The notes: generated by a model from the letters alone, not told the origin. A stretch of DNA of 64,000 nucleotides from Arcicella rigui (GCF_034929435.1 NZ_JAYFUM010000016.1:1-64000), one strand, 5' to 3'. Positions 36,514 to 46,347 are shown, counted from the first letter of the stretch. Translations and numbers: made by a program.

Positions 36514-38289
36514 ATGAAAACTTTATCCACACTCGCAATCATACTTTTTGTATTGGCTGGCAATACTTTTGCCCAACAAAAAGCTGATATGATTCTTTTC
36601 AACGGAAAAGTAAATACGCTCGACGATACGCATCAAAAAGCCGAAGCGGTGGCGATACTTGGTAATAAAATCTTGGCGGTGGGTACAAACAAAGAGATTT
36701 TAAAACTGAAAAATGCCAAAACAAAATTGGTAGATGCTCAACAAAAAACCATTGTGCCGGGTTTGTTCGATAGCCATTTGCACGTGATTCGTGGGGGACG
36801 TTTTTACAATACAGAATTGCGTTGGGACGGTGTAAAAAGCCTAAAACGTGCTTTGGAGATGTTGAAAGAACAAGCCCAAAGAACACCCGAAGGGCAGTGG
36901 GTAAGAGTAGTAGGTGGCTGGAATGAATATCAATTTGAAGAAAAACGCCTTCCTACTATCCAAGAAATCAACGATGCCACTGGCAATACGCCTACTTTTA
37001 TTTTATACTTATATGGCAAAGCATGGCTGAATCAGGCAGGTATCAAAAAATTGAATATCACTGGCGAAACGCCGAATCCTATCGCTGGATTAATCGAAAA
37101 AGATAGCAACGGAAACCCAACAGGCTTGTTGGTAGCTGAACCGAATGCCTTTATTTTATACTCTACTTTGGCAAAACTTCCTGAATTGAATACCGAAGAG
37201 AAAATCAATTCTACGCTACAATACATGAGCGAACTTAATCGCTTGGGTGTAACGGCTGTGATGGATGCAGGAGGGGGCTTTCAGAATTTTCCTGATGACT
37301 ACAATATTACTGACTCGCTCAACAAGGCAGGCAAAATTACAGTCAGACTTCCCTATTATCTTTTTGCCCAGAAAAAAGGTACAGAGCTAAAAGATTATAC
37401 TCGCTGGACTGGAATGGTTGACCTTGAGCTTCAGCACGGAAATGGCATCAACGAAATAGATTATCATGTAGAAGGTGGTGGCGAAAACTTGGTTGCCGAT
37501 GCCGCAGATTTTGAAAATTTCCTTTTCCCTCGTCCAGAATTGCCTAATTCGATGGAAAGTTCTTTGAAACCCGTTTTACAATTATTGGTTAAAAATCGCT
37601 GGCCCTTCCGTTTGCACGCCACTTACAACGAAAGTATTTTAAGAGATTTGGCTGTCATTGAAGAAGTAAACAAAGAAACGCCTCTGAACGGTTTAGTTTG
37701 GTTTTTTGACCACGCCGAAACCATCAGCGAAGAAAATATGCAGCGTATCAAGGCTTTGGGTGGCGGTATTGCTATCCAACACAGAATGGCTTTTCAAGGC
37801 GAAAGTTTTATTCATCGTTATGGAAAAAATGCTGCTTTGGCGAGCCCGCCAGTAAAAAGAATGCTTGAATTGGGTATTCCAGTAGGTTTGGGTACAGACG
37901 GTACTCGTGTGGCTTCTTACAATCCTTGGGTTTCGCTGTACTGGATTACTTCTGGAAAAACGGTCGGTGGTACACAAGTAATGGCAAAAGAAAATACAGT
38001 GGACAGAAATACAGCCTTGAAATTGATTACGGTAGGTGGTTATAGCCTTATCAAAGAACAAAATAAAGGTAAAATTCAAGCAGGATATTTTGCTGATTTG
38101 ATTGTTTTGAGCGACGATTATTTTGAAGTAGCCGAAGAGAAAATCAAAGATATTACTTCTGAATTAACCATTGTTGACGGTAAAGTAGTGTTTGGTACAA
38201 GTACTTTCCAAAGCGTAGCACCGCAAGCTTTACCCGTTATTCCAAGTTGGAGTCCTGTGAAATATTATGGTGGTTATCAAACCAAATAG
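36514..38289 (+). CDS. Exported amidohydrolase, YtcJ-like
   Basis: This metal-dependent hydrolase of about 591 residues has a signal peptide (MKTLSTLAIILFVLAGNTFA). The amidohydrolase composite domain starts with ADMILFNGKVNTLDD. The metal-binding motif GLFDSHLHVIRGG (about 86-98), FRLHATYNE and WFFDHAETIS supply His ligands, and VGLGTDGTRV supplies the Asp. A C-terminal beta-sandwich (GYFADLIVLSDDYF) closes the fold. The frame is open back to 36361, but that part runs through the inverted repeat, so the ATG at 36514 with its signal peptide is chosen. The porin gene follows after 2 bases. Confidence 0.87.
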   Translation: MKTLSTLAIILFVLAGNTFAQQKADMILFNGKVNTLDDTHQKAEAVAILGNKILAVGTNKEILKLKNAKTKLVDAQQKTIVPGLFDSHLHVIRGGRFYNTELRWDGVKSLKRALEMLKEQAQRTPEGQWVRVVGGWNEYQFEEKRLPTIQEINDATGNTPTFILYLYGKAWLNQAGIKKLNITGETPNPIAGLIEKDSNGNPTGLLVAEPNAFILYSTLAKLPELNTEEKINSTLQYMSELNRLGVTAVMDAGGGFQNFPDDYNITDSLNKAGKITVRLPYYLFAQKKGTELKDYTRWTGMVDLELQHGNGINEIDYHVEGGGENLVADAADFENFLFPRPELPNSMESSLKPVLQLLVKNRWPFRLHATYNESILRDLAVIEEVNKETPLNGLVWFFDHAETISEENMQRIKALGGGIAIQHRMAFQGESFIHRYGKNAALASPPVKRMLELGIPVGLGTDGTRVASYNPWVSLYWITSGKTVGGTQVMAKENTVDRNTALKLITVGGYSLIKEQNKGKIQAGYFADLIVLSDDYFEVAEEKIKDITSELTIVDGKVVFGTSTFQSVAPQALPVIPSWSPVKYYGGYQTK

Positions 38290-38291
38290 AT

Positions 38292-39665
38292 ATGAAAAAA
38301 CTGTTGTGGCTAATAGGAATTTTAAGTTGGAATACCTTAGCATTTGCCCAAAATAGTCCAGTTTTTAAAATGTTGAGATACGATGAAAATTGGACTTTTC
38401 TAAAAAAAGACACAAGTAATCATTGGTATAATCGTTTGAAATATAATCAAGTAGGTACTTCTGGCAAAAGTTATATTTCGGTTGGTGGCGAAGTGAGGTA
38501 TCAGTACTTCGCCATCAAAAACGAAGATTGGGGCGATATACCAACCGATAAAGACGGTTATGTATTGACACGCTATTTGGCTCATATCGACTATCACATT
38601 AATCCTACTTTCAGAGCATTTTTTCAGTTGCAAAGTAGCCTTGCCAATAGCCGAATCAATCCGAGTCCAGTAGAAGAAAATACTTTGGATATTCACCAAG
38701 CTTTTGCAGATGCTTTTTTATGGCAACAAAAAGGTAAATCAGTTCTGTTTAGGGTAGGTCGCCAAGAAATGACTTATGGTTCACAAAGATTGATTGCTGT
38801 GCGTGAAGCCCCCAACAATCGTTTGGCTTTTGATGGACTAAAATTTATTTTTCAACAAAAAAATTTTAAATCTGATGTCTTTTATACGCATCCAATCGCC
38901 AACAAAGCAGGCATTTTTGACGACGCTTTTAATAAAAACACTCAACTTTGGGGCTTTTATTCGGTCATTAATCATGCTTCTTTTTTAAATAATATCGACT
39001 TGTATTATTTGGGCATTCGCAAAAAACAAGCCACTTACGACGCTGGCAAAGGTGAAGAAATAAGACATTCGATAGGCACAAGAATCTGGAAAAACAAAGG
39101 CGATTGGCAGTATGATTTTGAAGGGGTTTTTCAGTTTGGCACATTTGCACAGCAACAAATTTCAGCTTGGACACTCTCGTCAAACACTACTTATCAGTTT
39201 AGTCAACTGGCATTAAAACCCAAATTGGGCTTGAAAACAGAAGCCATTTCGGGCGATAGAAATTTGAGTGATAATCGTTTACAAACTTTCAATCCACTGT
39301 ATCCCAAAGGAGCGTACTTTGGCTTGGCAGCACTGATTGGTCCAGCCAATTTATTCGATTTTCACCCTTCGCTTGATTTGGAATTGAATGAACGATTAGA
39401 GTTTGGAATTGATTACGATATTTTCTGGCGACTCAGCAGAAAAGATGGCATTTATGCCCCCAATATGTCGCTGATTTATTCAGGAAAAAATACCAACGAC
39501 CAGTTTATCGGTACACAATTGTCGGCAGAATTTAATTATCAACTCAATCCATTTTTATTCTTTCGGCTCGAAGGTACTTGGTTTGAAACAGGCGATTATT
39601 TGGATGAAGTAAGTACTGGAAAAGACATTTTGTTTACTGCTTTTACCACACAATTTAAGTTTTAG
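38292..39665 (+). CDS. Outer-membrane porin, alginate-export family
   Basis: This beta-barrel protein of 457 residues has a signal peptide ending TLAFAQ. It carries the alginate_export domain pattern (SVGGEVRYQY near the start, RVGRQEMTYGSQRLI, then repeated amphipathic strands) and ends FTTQFKF. The family forms channels for anionic sugars or small organic molecules. It starts 2 bases after the amidohydrolase stop, so the two are co-expressed and the channel probably admits the hydrolase substrate or releases its product (inference). Confidence 0.82.
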   Translation: MKKLLWLIGILSWNTLAFAQNSPVFKMLRYDENWTFLKKDTSNHWYNRLKYNQVGTSGKSYISVGGEVRYQYFAIKNEDWGDIPTDKDGYVLTRYLAHIDYHINPTFRAFFQLQSSLANSRINPSPVEENTLDIHQAFADAFLWQQKGKSVLFRVGRQEMTYGSQRLIAVREAPNNRLAFDGLKFIFQQKNFKSDVFYTHPIANKAGIFDDAFNKNTQLWGFYSVINHASFLNNIDLYYLGIRKKQATYDAGKGEEIRHSIGTRIWKNKGDWQYDFEGVFQFGTFAQQQISAWTLSSNTTYQFSQLALKPKLGLKTEAISGDRNLSDNRLQTFNPLYPKGAYFGLAALIGPANLFDFHPSLDLELNERLEFGIDYDIFWRLSRKDGIYAPNMSLIYSGKNTNDQFIGTQLSAEFNYQLNPFLFFRLEGTWFETGDYLDEVSTGKDILFTAFTTQFKF

Positions 39666-39677
39666 ATACAATCAGGA

Positions 39678-40064
39678 ATGCTTCTAAATTTACTCAATAA
39701 CGTCATGGATACTTTGCTTACTCTTGAATATCAGGTTGTTGTTTCAACTATAAAAACGTATCATAAAAGATTACAAGCGGATGTTGAGCAAATGCAATCA
39801 GGACTATCTTTCTTGAACCAGTATTGTTGGGAGGTAAGCGATGTCAAGGTTTTAGAGGAACTGCAAAAGATAAAACAAGAGTTGTTACGCTTACTGGAAA
39901 TGTATTATCAGAACATCAGTATTTGCGAAAAAATCTACCGAATCTTTGAAGCTGAAAATGTAGTCCATTCTCAGCAAATAGCTCGTGAGATAGCCCTGAT
40001 TGAACAATGTTTTATTTGTGCTGAGTGCCAATATAGCCGCCTGACCGAATATCTAAATAACTAA
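39678..40064 (+). CDS. Hypothetical helical protein
   Basis: I do not recognise this 128-residue protein. It is predicted almost fully alpha-helical, Leu/Gln/Glu-rich with coiled-coil character (about 25-90), no signal peptide, and four Cys in the C-terminal half, including CFICAEC. It begins 12 bases after the porin, so it shares the transcript. The ATG at 39705 (MDTLLTLEY) is an alternative start. Confidence 0.65.
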   Translation: MLLNLLNNVMDTLLTLEYQVVVSTIKTYHKRLQADVEQMQSGLSFLNQYCWEVSDVKVLEELQKIKQELLRLLEMYYQNISICEKIYRIFEAENVVHSQQIAREIALIEQCFICAECQYSRLTEYLNN

Positions 40065-40137
40065 GTATTGCTTGATTATCAATATATCATTTCTATGAAA
40101 CTCACATAAAATCAACCCTCTTAAATAAACTATAAAC

Positions 40138-41076
40138 ATGGAAGAAACAATCTTAGGCATTCACCACATTACAGCCATTGCTGGCGATGCCAAACGTAAT
40201 TTTGATTTTTATACGAAAGTATTAGGATTGAGATTTATCAAGAAAACCGTCAATTTCGACGACCCTTATACTTATCATTTTTATTTCGGAGACGAGTTTG
40301 GTAATGCAGGCACAATCCTCACTTTTTTCCCTTGGGGAAAAAGTGTTGGAAGGGGCTTGAGAGGAGCAGGCATTGCTACTGAAATTGGCTATTCTGTACC
40401 AAAAGGCAGTCTTGATTTTTGGATAGAGCGTTTTGAAAAACATGGCGTAATTTACAATAAACCTGCCGTGAAGTTTGGCGAAAAGTACCTAACATTCATC
40501 GACCCAGATGGATTGAAACTTCAGTTAATTGAGACTGAAAAACCCGATAATCGCATCGCTTGGGAAACCGACGAAATCAAGCAAGCAGTGGCTTTGAAAG
40601 GTTTTCATAGTGTAACACTTACACTGAATGAATATGCACCCACAGCCCAAATCTTAACAGCCATATTTGGCTATGAACTTATCCAGAAAGATGGCGTAAA
40701 TTACCGCTATGCCACAAACGCCATTGATACCGCTGCCATTATTGATATTGTAGAATACCCCGAAGAACCTCGTGGTTGGGTAGCGGGTGGCATTGTACAT
40801 CATGTGGCGTTCAGAGTGAAAAATGATGAAGTATTGATGCAATTCAGAGAGAAAATTAAAAATATGGGCTTGGATATTACGCATCAAATTGATAGAAATT
40901 ATTTCCACTCTTTATATTTCAGAGAACCGGGCGGAATACTCTTTGAAATTGCTACCGAAAATCCGGGCTTTACAGTAGATGAACCTTTGGCAGAATTGGG
41001 CAAAAATCTAAAACTACCAGCCCAGTACGAATCTATTCGGGAAGAGATAGAACAACAGTTAGATGTACTGGATTAA
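40138..41076 (+). CDS. Ring-cleaving dioxygenase, VOC family (MhqO-like)
   Basis: This 312-residue protein contains two glyoxalase/VOC modules (about 5-130 and 150-285). Metal ligands are in GIHHITAIAGD (N-terminal His) and GGIVHHVAFRV (second-module His), with FREPGGILFEIAT supplying the Glu. This matches MhqO/MhqA-type hydroquinone-specific extradiol dioxygenases. It would open aromatic diols or quinol adducts, in keeping with neighbouring hydrolases and the quinone-reductase-like enzymes elsewhere in the window. Confidence 0.88.
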   Translation: MEETILGIHHITAIAGDAKRNFDFYTKVLGLRFIKKTVNFDDPYTYHFYFGDEFGNAGTILTFFPWGKSVGRGLRGAGIATEIGYSVPKGSLDFWIERFEKHGVIYNKPAVKFGEKYLTFIDPDGLKLQLIETEKPDNRIAWETDEIKQAVALKGFHSVTLTLNEYAPTAQILTAIFGYELIQKDGVNYRYATNAIDTAAIIDIVEYPEEPRGWVAGGIVHHVAFRVKNDEVLMQFREKIKNMGLDITHQIDRNYFHSLYFREPGGILFEIATENPGFTVDEPLAELGKNLKLPAQYESIREEIEQQLDVLD

Positions 41077-41126
41077 TGATTTTCAGCACGATAAATTTAT
41101 TTTGAAAATGTAACATTACTAAAAAT

Positions 41127-41570
41127 ATGTCTAAATTTATATGGATTATCATGGTAGCTTTAGCGGGAGCTTTGTTACCCATTCAAGCAGGCTTGAATAC
41201 CAAGATGGGAAAAGCCATCGAAAGCCCAGTTTGGGCTTCACTTATCTCTTTCGCCGTCGGAACGGTAGCAATGTTGGCTTATGCAGGCGTAAGCAAGCAA
41301 GGGTTCAATTTTTCTGAATTACGCAATGTGCCAGCCTATACTTGGCTTGCAGGTATTTTAGGAGCATTTTATGTTACAACCATTGTATTAGCTTTCCCTC
41401 GGTTGGGGCCAGCACTTACTTTCGGTTTGGTAGTAGCAGGGCAATTATTTATTTCGCTTGTACTCGACCATTTCAATATCCTTGTTCATGCCCAACACAG
41501 TATCAACATCTTTAGAATTATAGGAATGCTTTTGATTATTGCAGGCGTAGTTATTATCCGTTCTTTTTAA
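41127..41570 (+). CDS. Small DMT transporter (DUF606/YdcZ type)
   Basis: This 147-residue membrane protein has five hydrophobic helices and the family's IQAGLNTKMGKAI motif (about 19-31), about half the size of EamA transporters. Such proteins work as dimers; the substrate is unknown. It lies 50 bases after the ring-cleaving dioxygenase and 33 before dps. Confidence 0.83.
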   Translation: MSKFIWIIMVALAGALLPIQAGLNTKMGKAIESPVWASLISFAVGTVAMLAYAGVSKQGFNFSELRNVPAYTWLAGILGAFYVTTIVLAFPRLGPALTFGLVVAGQLFISLVLDHFNILVHAQHSINIFRIIGMLLIIAGVVIIRSF

Positions 41571-41603
41571 AAATTATCTCTTAAAACCTTAACATTTCAC
41601 TAC

Positions 41604-42077
41604 ATGGAAGCAAAAATTGGCATTAGTCAAGAAAATCAAGCAGGCGTAGCCCTTGAACTATCAAAATTATTAGCGGATGAATTTGTACTTTATACCAAAA
41701 CCAGAAATGCTCATTGGAACGTAGAAGGTCCAGATTTCTATTCAATCCATAAATTTTTTGAAAGTCAGTACGAGCAATTAGATGAAATCATGGACGATGT
41801 AGCCGAAAGAATTCGTGCTATCGGACATTACGCCCCTGCTACTTTAAAAACCTATTTGGCACTTACACACCTAAGTGAAGAAGCTCCAACCAGCAATAAT
41901 AGCACGGGGTACATCAAAGAACTTTTGGCAGACCACCAAACCGTAATTATTCATCTCCGAGAAAACATCAATAGATTCGCTAACGAGTACAACGATTTAG
42001 GCTCAAGTGATTTTATTACGGGCTTGATGGAAACACACGAAAAAATGGCTTGGATGCTACGGGCTCATTTGAAGTAA
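41604..42077 (+). CDS. dps: Dps-family DNA-binding ferritin-like protein
   Basis: This 157-residue four-helix protein belongs to the Dps/bacterioferritin-like miniferritins that oxidise and store iron and protect DNA from peroxide. The ferroxidase signature is present across two motifs, NAHWNVEGPDFYSIHKFFE (about 33-51) and QYEQLDEIMDDVAERIRAIG, which give inter-subunit His, Asp and Glu ligands. Length is normal. The location after dioxygenase and transporter genes suits an oxidative-stress theme. Confidence 0.9.
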   Translation: MEAKIGISQENQAGVALELSKLLADEFVLYTKTRNAHWNVEGPDFYSIHKFFESQYEQLDEIMDDVAERIRAIGHYAPATLKTYLALTHLSEEAPTSNNSTGYIKELLADHQTVIIHLRENINRFANEYNDLGSSDFITGLMETHEKMAWMLRAHLK

Positions 42078-42118
42078 AAATGATTTTGTTCAAGTAGAAA
42101 ATTTTAAATAGCAACAAT

Positions 42119-44389
42119 ATGAACAAGCATATACACTTGCGGATGAAGCAAATTTTTAACATAATCTTTTTGGCTTGTACCATTGTGTGTATATGCTTTG
42201 TACAAAATGGCTATGGCAAAACCCAAGAGGAAATCAATAGCCTTGGTGAAAGATTAGATAAAGCTCCCGAAAACAGTACGCTGAAAGTAGATATATTGTT
42301 AGAATACGGGCAGTACTGTCTGGAAAAAGTAGGTGAACTAAAAGTGGATATGGATAGTGCTATGACTTTCCAAAATCAGGCTTTTGTACTTGGGCAAAAG
42401 CTTGGCTACATAAAGGGCATAGCCAATGCCATGATACTGAAAGGGCGGATTTATACTGAAATGCAGCTTAAAAATCAGGCAATTATTCAGCTAAAACGAG
42501 CTTTTCTTTTTGCTAAGAAACATCAATTGTACAAACAACAAGGTGATTTTTTTATCCATTTTTCCCAATTCCAAAACAACGAAATTGATGGTATTGAAAT
42601 TAAAATTGGGTATTATATCAAGGCTATTCAATTATACCATAAAGCCAATGCCCACGAAGACGAAGCTACTTCTCGGAAAATGCTGGGCGACTATTACAGT
42701 ATTTTGGGTAAATCAAACGAAGCCATTGAGCAGTTGGATTTGGCTTTGAAAATTTATCAAGACATTCGTTTCAAAGACTTGCAAGGCGTATATAATATTA
42801 TGTCGGGGGTGTACTCGCAGATGGGTAATTACGAACTGGCTATAAAATATGGTTTATTGGCTGTTAGAACAGCCGAAGCACTCGGCGATGAAAGCTTACA
42901 ACTGAGTTCTATTTATAACAAATTAGGTATCAGTTATCTTTATTTAGGTCAATATCAAAGAGCTTTGGAAAGCTGGCAAAAAGCGGCAACTATTGCCGAA
43001 AAATATCAAGATGCCGATTATCTCAGAATTATTTATGACAATATTGTTAATGCGTATTCAGGATTAAAAAAATTCAAGCTTGCCCTAAAACAACTCATAT
43101 ATATTGAGAAAAACTATCCTCCTAATGATTATCATACTCGCCTTATGCTTCAGTATCGCTATGTAATGCTATACTTAGACTTAAAACAGTACGATAAAGC
43201 AAAACCACACTTTCAAGAGCTAATAGAGTTGAACAAGGATACCTCTAAGGATATTATAAACCAAATGTACATCAATCACGTAGCCATTCGGTATTATATA
43301 GAAACCAAGCAGTCGGATAAAGCATACTCTTTTTTGATTGATCAAGATAAAATTTCTCGAAGTGTTGCCAATAAAAAGATGCTTTATGAAAACTATTTGA
43401 CTTGGTTTAAGGCCGACTCCGCCTTAGGGAATCTTTCCGAAGCAATCAAGCATTACAAATTATACAAGGTTTACTCCGATTCGGTAATGAATGCCCAAAA
43501 AGCTAAACAGATTTCTAACCTACAAATTCAATTTGATACTGAACAAAAAGACAAAAATATTCTATTATTAACCCAAAAAAGTGAACTACAAAACGCCACT
43601 ATCCGCAACGATAGAATCATCAAAATTATTTCTATTAGTGGTGCTTTTGTATTAATTGTACTACTTTTATTGGGTTACAATCGTTATCAACTCAAACAAA
43701 AAACGAATCTTCAATTAGAGCAGAAACAGAAGGAAATCAACCTACAAAACGAGTTACTCAAGCGGTTGTTGAACGAAAAAGAATGGCTTATCCGAGAAAT
43801 ACATCACCGAGTAAAGAATAACTTACAAATTGTGATTAGTCTGCTCAATACGCAGTCGGCACATTTAAAAAATCAAGATGCCCTCGAAGCTATACAGAAT
43901 AGTCAGCACAGGATGCACAGTATTTCTTTGATTCACCAAAAACTGTATCAAACCGAAAACTTGGCTTCAATTGATATGAAATGGTATATCGAAGAACTGG
44001 TTGCTTACATAAAAGAGAGTTTCAATGTGGATAAAAAGCTTAGTTTTAAATTATCAACCGATGATATACACCTCGACGTTGGTCAGGCAGTTCCCGTCGG
44101 TCTAATCATGAACGAAGCCATCAGTAATGCTATTAAGTACGCTTTTCCGAACCAAAAAGGAGAAATAACGATAGAACTAAAGAAAGAATCTGAAAAACTC
44201 TGCAAGCTACTGATTGCTGATAATGGCATCGGTTTGCCCGAAGGTTTTGATGTTGAAGAGAGCGATTCTTTCGGAATGAGTTTAATGAAAGGATTATGTG
44301 AACAACTGGAAGGTAGCTTTGAGATTCAGCATCAGCATGGACTAACACTCAAAGTGATTTTCCCAATTAATTTTGAATTAACCCGTTAA
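42119..44389 (+). CDS. TPR sensor histidine kinase, HisKA_2 type
   Basis: This 756-residue kinase has an N-terminal signal or anchor. About seven tetratricopeptide repeats lie in the periplasm (about 60-460), followed by one transmembrane helix (about 499-518) and a coiled coil. The HisKA_2 motif EIHHRVKNNLQIVISLLN has its phospho-acceptor His at about 562, and HATPase boxes MNEAISNAIKYAF and LLIADNGIGLPE follow. The ATG at 42146 is an alternative start. It ends 15 bases before the sigma-54 response regulator, so they form a two-component pair. Confidence 0.88.
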   Translation: MNKHIHLRMKQIFNIIFLACTIVCICFVQNGYGKTQEEINSLGERLDKAPENSTLKVDILLEYGQYCLEKVGELKVDMDSAMTFQNQAFVLGQKLGYIKGIANAMILKGRIYTEMQLKNQAIIQLKRAFLFAKKHQLYKQQGDFFIHFSQFQNNEIDGIEIKIGYYIKAIQLYHKANAHEDEATSRKMLGDYYSILGKSNEAIEQLDLALKIYQDIRFKDLQGVYNIMSGVYSQMGNYELAIKYGLLAVRTAEALGDESLQLSSIYNKLGISYLYLGQYQRALESWQKAATIAEKYQDADYLRIIYDNIVNAYSGLKKFKLALKQLIYIEKNYPPNDYHTRLMLQYRYVMLYLDLKQYDKAKPHFQELIELNKDTSKDIINQMYINHVAIRYYIETKQSDKAYSFLIDQDKISRSVANKKMLYENYLTWFKADSALGNLSEAIKHYKLYKVYSDSVMNAQKAKQISNLQIQFDTEQKDKNILLLTQKSELQNATIRNDRIIKIISISGAFVLIVLLLLGYNRYQLKQKTNLQLEQKQKEINLQNELLKRLLNEKEWLIREIHHRVKNNLQIVISLLNTQSAHLKNQDALEAIQNSQHRMHSISLIHQKLYQTENLASIDMKWYIEELVAYIKESFNVDKKLSFKLSTDDIHLDVGQAVPVGLIMNEAISNAIKYAFPNQKGEITIELKKESEKLCKLLIADNGIGLPEGFDVEESDSFGMSLMKGLCEQLEGSFEIQHQHGLTLKVIFPINFELTR

Positions 44390-44404
44390 TCAATTCTTCA
44401 TCTA

Positions 44405-45781
44405 ATGATTAAAAAAGATAAAATATTGATTGTAGAAGATGAATTTATAGTAGCTTATGATTTAAAAATAATGCTCACTAAAAATGGTTTTTTGGTAGCA
44501 GGCATAGCATCTACCACAGAGCGTGCCAGACAATTAATAGAGCAAAAAAAGCCCGATTGGGTTTTATTGGATATTATTTTGAAAGGAACTGAAACAGGCA
44601 TCGACTTGGCTCAGGAGCTACACCAAAAAAGAATTCCTTTTTTATTTATTTCTGCCAATACCAATCATACTACTTTAGAAGCCGCCAAAGCTACACAGCC
44701 TTATGGTTTTTTGGTGAAACCTTTTCGTGAAAGAGACTTATTTGTGATGCTCGACATCGCCCGTTATCGCTATGCTGTTGAAAGAGGACATATCATCAAT
44801 TTTGCGGAGGAATCGCCCAAATCAGACATCAGTATAGAGGGTATCGTTGGCAAAAGTGCCTCTTTGATGAATGTACTTGAAAAAGTAATGATTGTAGCCC
44901 CAACCAATACTTCGGTGATTATTATGGGCGAAAGTGGAACGGGAAAAGAAAGAATTGCTCAAGCTATTCACCAACATTCTGCCAGAAAAGATAAAGCTTT
45001 TGTTACAATCAATTGTGCAGCACTTCCCTTGAATTTGATTGAATCCGAACTTTTTGGGCATGAAAAAGGAAGCTTTACGGGAGCGAACCAAAAACGAATT
45101 GGAAAATTTGAACAAGCCAATGGCGGAACAGTTTTTCTGGACGAAATAGGGGAGTTGCCTCTGGAAGCACAAGTAAAACTTTTAAGAGTATTACAAGAAA
45201 AAGAAATTGAGCGTATCGGAAGCGAAAATGCTATCAAAATAGATGTGCGTATTATAGCGGCAACCAACAGAAATTTAGAAAAAGAAGTAGCCGAAAGACG
45301 CTTCCGTTTGGATTTGTATTATCGCTTAAATGTTTTTCCGATTGAGCTACCAGCACTTCGTGAACGCAAAGAGGATATTGAGATTTTGGCTAATTATTTT
45401 CTGAAAAAATTCAGTAATAATGTCGGAAAAAAAATGAACGGCATCAGCGAAAATGCACTACAAAAATTGCGTACTTATCATTGGCCGGGCAATGTCCGTG
45501 AGCTTGAACACTTGATTGAGCGTAGCGTTTTGTTGACCAGCGGTCATGAAATTACAGATATTTCGTTGCCGAATGCGATACAAACAAACGAAGTTGTAAA
45601 CACAATGTCGGGAGCGATAAATAAAATGGAAGAAGTAGAGCGTGACCATATTCTGAAAGCTCTAAAAACCAGTAATGGCAAAGTAGCAGGCGTAGGCGGT
45701 GCTGCTGAAATTTTAGGAATGCCAGCTCAAACACTGTACGCAAAAATCAAAAAATTAGGGATTAAAATAAGCTATTATTGA
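44405..45781 (+). CDS. Sigma-54-dependent response regulator
   Basis: This 458-residue NtrC-type regulator has a receiver (about 5-120; acidic pocket E11/D12, phospho-acceptor D56 in VLLDIIL, K105). The sigma-54 AAA+ domain has Walker A GESGTGKE at 175-182, GSFTGA at 222-227 and FLDEIGELP. The C-terminal HTH is AAEILGMPAQTLYAKIKKLGI. The receiver resembles those usually joined to LytTR or used with HisKA_2 kinases. The AAA+ block closely resembles that at 10422-11927. It activates sigma-54 promoters when phosphorylated by the adjacent TPR kinase (inference from pairing). Confidence 0.9.
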   Translation: MIKKDKILIVEDEFIVAYDLKIMLTKNGFLVAGIASTTERARQLIEQKKPDWVLLDIILKGTETGIDLAQELHQKRIPFLFISANTNHTTLEAAKATQPYGFLVKPFRERDLFVMLDIARYRYAVERGHIINFAEESPKSDISIEGIVGKSASLMNVLEKVMIVAPTNTSVIIMGESGTGKERIAQAIHQHSARKDKAFVTINCAALPLNLIESELFGHEKGSFTGANQKRIGKFEQANGGTVFLDEIGELPLEAQVKLLRVLQEKEIERIGSENAIKIDVRIIAATNRNLEKEVAERRFRLDLYYRLNVFPIELPALRERKEDIEILANYFLKKFSNNVGKKMNGISENALQKLRTYHWPGNVRELEHLIERSVLLTSGHEITDISLPNAIQTNEVVNTMSGAINKMEEVERDHILKALKTSNGKVAGVGGAAEILGMPAQTLYAKIKKLGIKISYY

Positions 45782-45795
45782 GCAGTCGGATGGTA

Positions 45796-45853
45796 GATTT
45801 CTGGTTTCGGATTTACAAAAAATGCTTGAATCTTATTTCCGAAATCAGAAATC
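45796..45853. terminator. Hairpin between convergent regulator and nuoA
   Basis: Arms at 45796-45810 and 45839-45853 pair with 14 of 15 bases matched. The right arm is followed by further gaaatc copies. This is a probable bidirectional terminator. Confidence 0.45.
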
Positions 45854-45879
45854 CGAAATCCCCAATCCACAGCCTTAAT

Positions 45880-46347
45880 CTATTTGCTATATTTCTGATT
45901 GATTTTATCGTATAAAGCATTAGGTACTTTTGATTTGTATGCTGTAATTTTTGCTTCAGGACGCACCCAGTCTAAATGACCTTTAATCCAAGCATATCCT
46001 AAGCCAATCACGAGTACGCCAACAAAAATAAACATTTCAGCCAGCGAGAACCAGCCCCACAAACCGTCGGTTTCGGCAATTAATCGTTTGTTTCCGAAAA
46101 CCGTAGCCCAAGGAAAAAGGAAAATTAATTCAACATCAAAAAGAATAAAAATAAGGGCAATTACATAAAAACGAATATTGAAACGCACATTGGCATTGCC
46201 ATCTGGTTCTTCGCCCGACTCATAAGTAGTGAGTTTTTCAACATTGGGGCGATTGGGGCGAATCAGCTTTGCAATGAATAATATCACAATTACAAAGGCA
46301 ATAGCGGCGATAATAAAAAGAAGTATGTAACCAAAGTCTGTAAGCAT
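45880..46347 (-). CDS. nuoA: NADH-quinone oxidoreductase subunit A
   Basis: This 155-residue inner-membrane subunit of respiratory complex I has three helices (about 8-28, 68-90 and 100-120). The family loop TYESGEEPDG and the acidic helix FILFDVELIFLFPW line the quinone site region. The charged C-terminal tail is longer than in E. coli. It is the last gene on its transcript, 16 bases after dedA, and no other nuo gene follows, so it is separated from the rest of complex I. Confidence 0.93.
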   Translation of the reverse strand: MLTDFGYILLFIIAAIAFVIVILFIAKLIRPNRPNVEKLTTYESGEEPDGNANVRFNIRFYVIALIFILFDVELIFLFPWATVFGNKRLIAETDGLWGWFSLAEMFIFVGVLVIGLGYAWIKGHLDWVRPEAKITAYKSKVPNALYDKINQKYSK

